From assembly GCA_028673005.1 (NCBI GenBank), contig CM054115.1, positions 106,635,172 to 106,699,171 on the forward strand: DNA of 64,000 bases, in the 5' to 3' direction. The notes below the pieces were generated by a model. It saw only the letters and a program-made list of their open reading frames with translations. It did no database searches and was not told the DNA's origin. This stretch comes from Tanypteryx hageni. Its lineage: Eukaryota; Arthropoda; Insecta; Odonata; Petaluridae. Below, one piece after another: positions 25,201-36,622 of the stretch (positions are counted from its first letter, which is position 1; every line of letters starts with the position of its first letter). Position numbers and translations under genes: made by a program.

Positions 25201-28200
25201 CGAAATGTGTGTTTTAGTCACTCCAGTTAGTATCGAGCGTTGAATACTTGTGTAAGGTTTGTCACTGCCAACAGGATAAGTGGATCCATGATGTGAGAAC
25301 TTATCTGTGCCAGTTGTCTTTTTTGGCAACTGTTTTTGTGCATTCGTGAATCTTCACATTTTTAGCGAGTTTTACAGACGGAACTATCCTCTGTAATAAA
25401 TTTAGATTGACTGTACATACGTGAGTATTAAGCACTTTGTGTGATCGATCACTTTCCCTCTAACTTGTACGCATTCGCGGCCACTCATGACTTAAATATG
25501 TGTCCCACAAAGCTTCTTCTTTGCTGCTCACTTCATTTCACACCGATTTCCAGTTTTGTCGTTCAAAAATATTGCACGCACAGTGAAGTTTATCTTGCTC
25601 AATAGTGAAAAAATTATTAGAGAATTAATAAATTAGAGAATTATTGTAGTCATCGGTTATAGCGCGGTTGTCTTATAATGCGGGTCAGAGCCCCACCCCA
25701 AAAACCCACATTATAACTGGGGAGCAGTGTAGTAGCATATCTGCCTAGCAAGTGGTAGACACAGGTTCAATTCCCAGTCAAGGCAGAATTTTTCTTCAGC
25801 TCTGAAGAATTTTTGTTGATTTTATTCTGGTATATAACTGTAAATACATACAGTGAAAAATGTTTTGAAATATAGGTGTATATTCTCATCTGGCAATGAT
25901 TGTGGCTAATACGGAAAATGCTTGAACAACATCATGACAAATTACAACTCACCTTTAACCAATGCTGATGTTTCAGAATGTCTCTGGTGACCGACTCCAA
26001 AGGTGCGAGGACCAGAATGATTAGGAGTTACAGCTGCGACTTCTCTTTTCACTACAAGACTGACCCGTTCTCCCTTGGCACCTTCAAGAGCTTTCCTTGC
26101 CTCTTTCAAAGACATTCCTTCTGTTGGGTGTCCATTTATCCTGAGAAGAACATCTCCCTCCTGGAGTGAAGCTGGAACCACACCACTACCCACAACACCA
26201 CCACAATTCCCATCTCCCAAACCTTCTTCCACATCCACAGTGTCCACATCTTCCACTGAAACTGCAGCTGCTGCAGCTGAGCCAACCTCTCTGATGTATA
26301 TCTTGCAGCCAAGTACAAGTCCAAAGTCTAAAAAAGGAAAAAAATAGAAATCTGTCATTCCTCTAGCACACAACTAATGACTATCATGCGTGTTTCATAT
26401 TTAATACAGTACTTAGTTGTTTAATGTTTACATAGAAGATAGGTTGATACCAATGATATATAAATGTAGTTTTACAAGTGTGCAGCATTGCTGTTTTTGT
26501 TCTCATCAATAATGCCAATGCAAATACAGTATAGTCCCAATTATCTGAGTCTCGATTATCTGAGGTTCCATATTATCTGAGGCGCATGAGAAAAATGTAG
26601 CTAAGTATTATTTTGAAAATTTGGGATTGAAAAGTATCATATTTGCTACAATTGTATCAAAGCTGCTACATATTGAATGTAGATATCAGGAAAATAGGTG
26701 ACGGTTTTCATTAATGATATATCACATGGAAGTCGGTAAGTATTTTTCCGATATGGGCAACATTCTGTATTATCTGAGTTTATGATTATCTGAAGTAGGT
26801 GCGATTCCACCAAATAGATAATCGGGACTCTACTTTATATGCATTGAAGCACTTTGTCCGAAAATTTTGTTTCAAAATCTTGGTGCATTTCATAAGCCAG
26901 AAAGTGTTGCAATTAAGATTTCAAGTACACAAGTCAAAATTTTATCCAGGTAAAACTTAAATCAAACACTCCTCAACAAAATAAGTCCAAAAAACCACAA
27001 TGATGAATGTGGAATTTAAGCTCAAAGAAATATAATTTCTTGTAAAATTTATACATAGTCACTCCAGACTCACCATCTTTTTTTTTTGTTTTAGCAAGGG
27101 ACAGCTTGAGCATTTGCTGCTGGTGCACAACTGTTCCTCCAGCAGTTCCACACCCACTGCTATTGGTTTGCCGAAAATGCTGCGAGCTACCATTGGGTGC
27201 ACTGGTGTTCGCTGGGAGAGATGATGACTGTGCATGGTACTGATGCCCACCTCTTTGCTGGTGGTGGTGTGGAGGTACAGGTGGAGGAGGTGGCATTTGC
27301 TGCATAGCGTTGGGTGTCTGCTGTTGCTGAGATGTCACTAGGACCCGCCTCTTGACTGAGAGTGTCACTGTCTGTCCACTTTCTCGTAACACCGCCACAG
27401 CGGTGCCATAGTCTACACCCTCCAGTGACACCCCATTAGCACTCAAAATTCGATCATTCACCCTAAGAGAAATCAAAAGATTACAGAAACTGAAAATGTC
27501 AATTCACAACCAGGTTAACGATGCCATTTCAAATTAGTCGCTGAACATTATGGCCACTGACTACAAAATGGTTGATAATCATATTTTTACTACATCAATT
27601 TTAACAGACTGACTTAGAAGAATCTGTTATAAACCTTATTAGTGAATATTAAACTTGGTAAAAGTTATGTTCGTAACAACAAAGTATATTCCATACCAAA
27701 TGCTACTAATATCAATGTGCTTAAATTTTTTTGCTGTTATTTAAAGGCTAAACCAGTAAACAATGGGCAAGTTAGAAGAATTTGCTGAAAGGCAACTTAT
27801 ATTTAATGCAGAACAAAAAATATGGATTTTTTTCTGTCAAATGGTCTATCAGTATCATAACAAATAATATACATAAAACTTAAGTAAATAAATTGTCCAC
27901 AGTTAATAAGTGAAATTAATCATATAGTGCAAATTATGACTCACTAATGACGTGCCTCATTTATTTGCTTACATATTTATGTGCATACATACATACATAA
28001 AAATTTGAAATTTTTGCATAAAAACCTTTTACACAAAATGTTTGTCTGCTTCCCACATCTTGTTTCAACCATTATCTACTCTTTATGATAGAATTTTTCT
28101 GAAGTTTTTACAACCACAATGCAATAAATGAATGAATGATGGCAACTATGGTAGGATTAGTTTCATCGATTCTTTCTTTAGTGCATATACAAGTATACCC

Positions 28201-31200
28201 CGATTTACATCACCCTGATTTAAGCCGATTCGAATTTATGTCACTGAGCAATTAATACCTGTGTATCAATTTACGTCATTTTGACATGGTTACATCGTTA
28301 GAAGTCTAAGATTCTTTAACATTTCTGTTGCCACCTTCCTCAAGCTATTATCCATTTGAAATACTAAATAAAAATTGCATACTGCAATCTAAATATCTAC
28401 TCTTTGTAACTAAACAACAAAATAAATAATGATCATAAATATAATGAATCAGTCTATTCTCTAGGCGACTGTTTAACATGTTGACTTTGAAGGGTTTTGT
28501 CATGAGCAAATCTAGTGATCGAAAGAAATTGGCAAATTTGGACATGAAACGCTCAAAACACCTGAACAAAGGAGTCATTTTTTCACATCCAAGCTGACTG
28601 AAGAGTCACACAACATCCGACTACTAGCTTCCACCTCTAGAATTTGTCGTGATTGTGGTGAATTTATCATTTAAGTGGAATTAGGATGCTCTATCATAGA
28701 ATATTTCACACTGAATCTGATTTTGCATATTTTAATCTTCTAAAAATTCGGAAAAAATATTTAATAACACAGAAACTAAAATATCTCCACGGTAACAACA
28801 TTAATACTTCTAATTCACTTTATTAATTCTGTCTCCATATTCTTAAACACTATTCTTCTATAAAGAATAGGAACTTTTTCTACTTAGCTGATTCTCTGCA
28901 AGATGTGTATGTTTCCTGATAACAAAACAATACCAGCGGGATGACAATTGCCTCGCACAGCCATGAGACTATGTACAAAATTTGGATTAGAAACGCAATA
29001 GTGTTGCGATCCTATTGTGGGTGGCCCTGTGTCACAGTCCTACTGTTTATTCTGATTATGAATTCTCATATGCATGGCCACCTAACATTGTTTACCCATT
29101 ACCAGCATTTTCTTCCAGCCGAACTCGGGCTCAGTTTGTCAACTATCTAGTGCCAACACTGAGAGGTTACTGCAATCGGTTCTGCTGAACTGTCCTAAAC
29201 TCCTGAACATCTCTCCCCCTCATACCATTGATTCTTATGTGAAAAACTGCTTCGATTTACTTTTTTGGGATTGTAGAAGTGCATGGTAAGACTGCAAAAG
29301 ACCACCAAATTGCAGACCTCTAGCTTAGAGTAATGGAAAGATTTTTGAGTGTCATCAAGTTGTTCGAAATAATAACTGATTTGATCAACAGGCAACATAA
29401 GGACAAGAGGGCATGGCATAAAATACAAGCATTTCATGAAATTTTCTTGTTAAAACTGGAGATTTTTTCAACTGTTAGATTAGTGAAGAGAGTGTAATAC
29501 AAATTAATTCCATTATCAATAAAATGACTCATCACATCAAAAATCTATTACATCAAAAAGTAGACCGTGCTGCCCACTGACGTTATTGGTAATTCTTTAT
29601 GCTGCCACCAACGAACTGTAGAGCCTCATAGTATAATGTACATAAGAAATAGTTATGACTTTACTAAACTTTATTTTGAAAAACTTTCAGCAGCATATTT
29701 AGGTAGTTAGACCAGCTCTGGAAACCAATACTTAATAGCTATTTCACTTTAGACTGAGTCTTTCAAGAACTACATAATAACATTTTTCTCATGATTTTAT
29801 AGAGCTTTTAAGCAAATAAAAGAATACGTATTTTTCTACAATTTTCTCATAGAGCTTTTAAGCAAATAAAAGAATACGTATTTTTCTACAATTTTCTCAC
29901 ACATACAACAAAAGAACAAATACTGCATTTGCTAATAATACATGTATCTACATACAGTGGAACCCATTTAATAAGTCATCGTTTAAGACGTTTTCCCGTG
30001 TAAGACGTTCAAATCTTTCAGTCCCAAAATTTTCCCATAAGAATAATGTATTTCTTTCCCCTTTAAGATGTTCCCGTTTTAAAAGGTTCCTCGCTTAAAA
30101 TGTTCATTATGAACCTTAATAAATGAAATTATACCAGCTTAATATGTTTTCCCTAAAATTTCAATAGAAGGAAAGTAAACTATTTAGGCAACAAATGAAC
30201 ATCGAATGCGTTCATGCATCATTTCCGGTGTTACCGTGGTTTCTGGCGTTAACATTGTATCCAGGTTCAAGTTATCGCAAATATTTGCTTCATAACTGGT
30301 TGCTTGATGTGGTTTTAACGAATTATATCGTAATTTCTTTTTAAATTCATTTCATTCGCCTTCAAATTTGTGTTGCGACGAATTTGTCGAGCGATGAATT
30401 GATGTGCGACGAGTTGTCGTAGAACCGTAGGAAGTATGGTTACGCGTTCAATCGATGTTTTTTAAACAAATTAAACATCAGATAAAATAATTGTATCTAC
30501 TGAAAGTTTTCATTGCAAACTTACAATACGGATGGATTTCAATAAATACAGTATTAATTTTTTTAATTAAATTTTAAAATTGTTTTCCTCAAACAAAATT
30601 TTTTAACAAATCATTTCAATTAACAAATGAACTAGTATATCTATCTGAATGTCTGTGTTCTAAATATACTGCAAATACATTCAGTGAGAAATTACGTCGT
30701 TAATTCTTTTTGCTGTTTTGGCAGTGTTAAAAGGGGGGGTCATCTTAGATTTGGGTGAATATGGTAATATTCCGGCATCCATGCTCAACAGAACCATGGC
30801 AAATAGGGATAAAATACTCAAGGATTCTGTTAATCATCAACCAGGCCAGGAGGAGTTAAAAGTTGCTAAACACGAGAAACTGAAAACTCTTGTTCGAGTG
30901 GTTTAGGCAAACATGCTTTAAAACTTCCTGTTAGTGGAAATATTCTTCGAGAAAAGACAGATGAAATAGATCTTAAAATGAACTACAAATTCAGTGTCAA
31001 ATTATTGGATAGATTGATTCCAAAAACAAGCAGAACATATTTATAAAATCAAATTGTGTAAATAACAAAAAAATGGAAGAATGGACGACAACTGTACTCC
31101 CAAGATTAATGCAGCAATATGATGCTAAGAATATATTCAGTGCTAACAAATGTGGCTTATTTTATATTTTGTTCCCAGACAAAACCTTTGCTTTCAAAGG

Positions 31201-34200
31201 CGAAAATTGTCATGGGGAAATGAAGCAAAGAGAGGGTAACAGTTCTTGTGTGTGCAAATATGGATGGAACCGAAAAGTTGCTACTCCAAGTCATTAGTAA
31301 GTCAGAGAAACCATGGTTTTAAGAACATGATGTCCTTGCCAGGCACTTACCAAAATAATAATTCCACATGGATGATGCATAAAATTTGAGGAATTTATGA
31401 CGTTTAGATAATAAAATGGCATCAAGAAACAGAAAAATTTTGATGTTCATTGGGCAATGCGCAGCCCACCAAAAGGATGTCAACCATCTGAAAAATGTGC
31501 ATGTAGAATTTTTACCAGGCACCACCACATGTGCACTGCAACCCTTGGATCAAGGCATTATAAGGGCATTCAAGCAAAGATTTCACAAGCACCTTTTTAC
31601 AGGTTGCTGCGCAATTTAAGTGACAAGCCATCTAATCACAAAATTGTCGTTGCTGGAAGCAATGACCTTTCTTGCAGCATCTTAGGATACAATGGTTCCC
31701 AAGGTTATAAGAAATTGCTTTTGAAAGGCAGGATTTGTAAAGACAATTACAGAAAGGGAAGAAGAGGAGGAAAGAGTGAGTGATGACATATAGAAAGGTT
31801 TTTAAAACGTTTGACTTAAGTGCCACTTTTGATCAATATATCAATGCAGATGAAAATCTTGTGCCTTGTGACATTCAAAGTGTTGGGGAACTTTATGAGC
31901 AGGAAGAGTCAGAAGCTGAAAATGATGATACATGCAAGTCAGTACCAACTAGCTCTCAAGCAATGAAATATTTTGATAGTTATAATCAATTTTTTGGTAG
32001 CATTCCTGATGTTCCAATTTCAGTTATGCAGAACTTGAGGGAACCGGAAAATTATTCATGAAAACCTTTTGAAAAGTATATGAAACAAAGTACGTTGCAG
32101 ATTTTTTTTATAAATTAATTTTAGTTTTAAAATTTTTTAATTTTGAATTCTCAGGGTTAAGTTCTGTGATTGCAAAAATGGAAGCCAAGTTTACCTTCAC
32201 AATCAGAATTAATCTAGCCAGATGATTATTACAATTTATTTAGATATATATATGTTTATATGAAGGCTAGAGTGGATTTTTATTTAAACAAATGTATTTC
32301 AAATATTTTATTCTATTCCTCCAAATCTTTCAATTAGAAGTAACTTTTTGTCTACCCTTTTAAGATGTTTTCCTGCTTAAGAAGTTAAAATCCTTCAGTC
32401 CCTTGAAAAATGTCTTAAGAGGGTTCCATGAAATTAGAATATTCTTTTGAAAATTATTCTTCATTCTCCTTTTCTAATTCCTGTAGCAGAATCAAATTCA
32501 AAGAGATATTTTGGTAAGCTTTTCAGTCTTCTTGATTTCATTCCATTATGTCAACCATATAAGTGTGTCCATTCCAGCATCATTTTGATGCACTAACTCA
32601 TTTCATTACATTACAGATCATTTCATATCCACAAGGTCTTTTCAAAGACTCTGGATAATTTCTTGCATGCATGTCATCTTTGGGTTGTTTGATGGCACCA
32701 GTCTATCCATGCATTAAGGTTCAATGATATATATATTGGTCAGTAAAAACTGTCAAAAGGTACTGGCCATATAACATGCTTTAAAGGAAGAGAAACATTT
32801 TATTTAGAGAGAGATATTCACATTCCATCCTTAATCATTTCCTCCCATCTCCCATTCTGTTGATTGAGATCTTCTAAAGCTCTCATCACCTAATTACAAA
32901 CAAGTGAAATGCTTTCCTTTGAGATTCAGGTTATAGAAGTTCCACTGTATACATACAAATATTTAAAAATATATTTCCATAACTTTAATGTTCTAATACT
33001 CGAATAATTATTACTTTTCCTTGAGATTCAAGTTATGGAAGTACAACTGTAATTCGTTATGATGGCATTAATTTCCATTAAAATCATTAAATCACTGCAA
33101 TCGTAACATATAATATCAGATCCCTTTAAAAGCATTGAGATCGTTGCCATAGTATTAAAAGATTTTCATTGTTGAAAAGAGGGAACTTTTTTCTGATTAA
33201 AAGCTAATTTATGCTAATTCGGTAGGTATTTGAATTCTGTTTCCAAAAATTAAGAACTCCGTTCTTTCAGACAGACAACTGTTCTTTTCCTGAATTCATG
33301 TCTCAATTTAAAGTAATTTAAAAATGCTTTTTTTAGAAAACCTTGTACTGAATCCCATGCTTTTCTTATGGAGTATTGAAATGGGACATTGGGGTTAAAA
33401 ATACCCCTTAAATATAAACTTTTTTGTGATTTTCGATTTTTCTCGTCGGTTGTGACACTCGACCTACCAATATGCCAAATTTCAAATTCCTAGCCCTTTT
33501 AGAAGTACCTTCGAGTTGTGTCAGTGAGTGAGTGAGGCACAAGTAGCTATATTATTATAGACATATGCCGTATTTTTCGGCATACAAGACGCACCGAGGT
33601 ATAAGACGCACACCGGATTTTTAGAAGATTTTTCAGGAAAAAGTATTTTGGTTCACCAAGGCATTTAGGAAGCGCCACAACTTGTATCATTTCCAGACGT
33701 GATTAACTCTGTATCTGGCAACATTTACAGAAAATATTACGGAGTGATAACAGTTAAATATTACGTTTTAAATAAACTTCATTCGTAAAATAAATAGGGA
33801 TGATCTAAAATATATATAGTTGCTTCGAAACTTGTATAGTTAAATGTGCCCTGCGTGAACTCGGCAGTCGTATTAATTAAAGCTGTCAGAGTGTGCCGCA
33901 CACGTCACACGTATAGATAACCTTTACTAATAATACTTACTTAAACTTAATTTCAAGATGATATTTTAATATAATGGGATAAATAATAAATGAAATGCAT
34001 ATGTTAATTTCGTGGTAAATGTGCACAACTAAACTAAATTTGAACATGAAGGCAAATTTTACTCGGCCCCACCGGGTTGGGTAGGTGAGTTAGTCGAAGT
34101 GTTATTGGTTCCTCCTCATGTTCACTGTGTTCCTCCCTCGGGTTGGGAAGTGTTCAACTTAGTATATACCAGTGGAGCGGAACCCTCGATGATTTTTGTT

Positions 34201-34450
34201 ATAAATTAATGTCATTATGAAAGTGTGGTATTTCACATTCTTACTTATTTCCACATTTACCAAGGCACATCGGTAAAAGTGTACATTTACCGGGAAATGT
34301 ACGGATAATACGTATTTCTGGAAACTTAAACTTACATTTACCGAGCTTGGTGGTAAATGTGCACATTTACCGGTAAATGTACACATTTCCCAATTACGTA
34401 CTTTTAACGTAACATATATATGTGTGTGTGTGTATGCATACACATATACC

Positions 34451-34484
<34 letters not shown>

Positions 34485-34893
34485 CTATCTACGGACAGAC
34501 TACCTATGATGATGATGATATATATATATAACAACTTACGGAAAAGGAAAGGTAAAATGAATATATGGATGTCAACAAGGTGTTGGGATGAGGAAACCCA
34601 GTGAGCACTCACCAATCAGACGACTTCAGGTTGGCGAGGCCCCGGGGATGTCGAAGCGACACACGTAAAATAACACAAAAACACAGAAACATCACAAACG
34701 TAGAAGCTTTCGGAACTACTCCTTCTTCAGCTACAGAGAGAGAGAACTCCGAAAGCTTCTACGTTTGTGATGTTTCTGTGTTTTTGTGTTATTTTATGTG
34801 GGTCGCTTCGACATCCCCGGGGCCTCGCCAACCTGAAGTCGTCTGATTGGTGAGTGCTCACTGGGTTTCCTCATCCCAACACCTTGTTGACAT

Positions 34894-34956
<63 letters not shown>

Positions 34957-34967
34957 TAATAATATTC

Positions 34968-35009
<42 letters not shown>

Positions 35010-36567
35010 GATGGGGGGAAAAAAACTATATATATATAATTAAAATCCCTGTAAATAATCCACCCACATGAAACTATTCTTAATTAACTTTAGTATATAT
35101 TTAATCTTAGTTTTATAAGAAATAAATGTTTTTTTTATATTGTTATTTTATAAGTATTTTAGCCTTAAGGCAATAAAAACTAGTAGTTAATTTACTCATA
35201 AGTACCCCAAACACGCAATGTATCTGCCGCCGGAAAAGTGGGTCACTACTCACGGGGACGGCCAATTGATAGGTCCTTCTGACCGTATTTAAAATAGATT
35301 GGGATTGGGATATACCTGTGTTCACATCAAACCCACCAACAGCCTCCAATACCTCCACTTTGATAGCTGCCATCCCCTTCATACCAAAACCTCTATCCCC
35401 TATGCCCTTGCTCGTCGAGGATGGAGGCTTTGTTCCGATAGAGCATCCCTTCTAGAGTATTACTCTGTCCTCGAGGATGCTCTTCTCAAACGTGGTTACC
35501 CTCCAGTCTTGGTCCGCGAACAGATCCATAGGGCGATGACGCCTACCCACATTGGATCTCATCCTCACACACCCACTATTCCTGCATCTACCCCTCCACT
35601 CACTCTTACGACACTTTTCCATCCTGGTATCCACGAAGCTCTCAAAACAATCCTTCATGCTGCCCACCCAATTATTACCTCTTCCTCCCATCAGTCCCTC
35701 TTTATCAACCTTTTTGCCAATCCTCCGCTCCTCTCCTTCCGCCGGCCCCCAAATTTGGGAAATATCTTGTGGAGGAAGGATCTTCCCACTTCTACCACGC
35801 TTCTTGCAATAGGTTCCCACCCCTGCGGAAAACCTCGCTGCCTCACTTGCCCTATCCACCTACCATCATCTTCTTTCTCGAGTCCCTCCACCAACATCAC
35901 CTACCCCATCACCTCCAGAAGCAACTGCACCACCCGTAACGTCATTTACCTCCTTACCTGCACCCTTTGTCCCGCGTTTTACGTAGGCCTCACCAGCAAT
36001 CCGTTAAACATCCGAATGAACGGTCACCGGAATAGCGTTTCTCTCAGTTGCATTACATGCTAATACCCACAATGTTCCCTTTAATAGTTGCTACAATGTT
36101 AGGATCATTCGCGCTTTACCCTATGACACTCCTGCCCCCCTTCTCCGACACTGGGAACTAGCACATATCCATCTTCTCGACTCTTTCTCTCCGCCTGGCC
36201 TCAACCTCCGCTAACCCTATTAGCCCCCTTACAATGTTTCCTTGTTACTTTGTAACTATTCGGACTCTACCTCATCACACTCCCTCTTTATTGGCTATCC
36301 ACCCCTCCTACTCCCCACCTCCTCCAATCATCAACCTTCCCACATCACCCTGTCATTCCCCGCCCAGTGTGTCACTTTACGTTACTCTTTCGCTGAAGAA
36401 GGGCTTAGGCCCGATAAGCTTGCGTGTGTTTTTGTGTTCGTGTGTTTTACGTGTCTCTTCGACGCCCCCAGCAGCCTGCCAGCTTGGTCCTCAACTTGGT
36501 GAGTGTCCGCTGGGCTTCCCTCAACACCTTGTTGCCACCCTCATCACTACCTTTTCTTTTCCTTTAG

Positions 36568-36622
<55 letters not shown>

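Larger units (their letters stand above)
17690..25952 (-). other. Large intron of the ZO-1-like gene (8.3 kb)
   Basis: Contents, in order: short repeats at 17830-17890 and 18240-18290 that share TAATATTA-AGAAGTTC-TCTTCGCACAA, the dispersed repeat 18776-19460, the long-spacer transposon 19865-22631, a pyrimidine run 22755-22850, a Tigger-type end at 23231, and tRNA-like halves flanking a Tigger MITE at 25091-25729. In 23400-24880 I see no gene, only AT-rich DNA. Confidence 0.8.

Noticed and set aside
35452..35900. Open frames on the minus strand across the Penelope-like gene
   Set aside because: Shadows of the plus-strand reverse transcriptase/endonuclease frame, which has clear family motifs.
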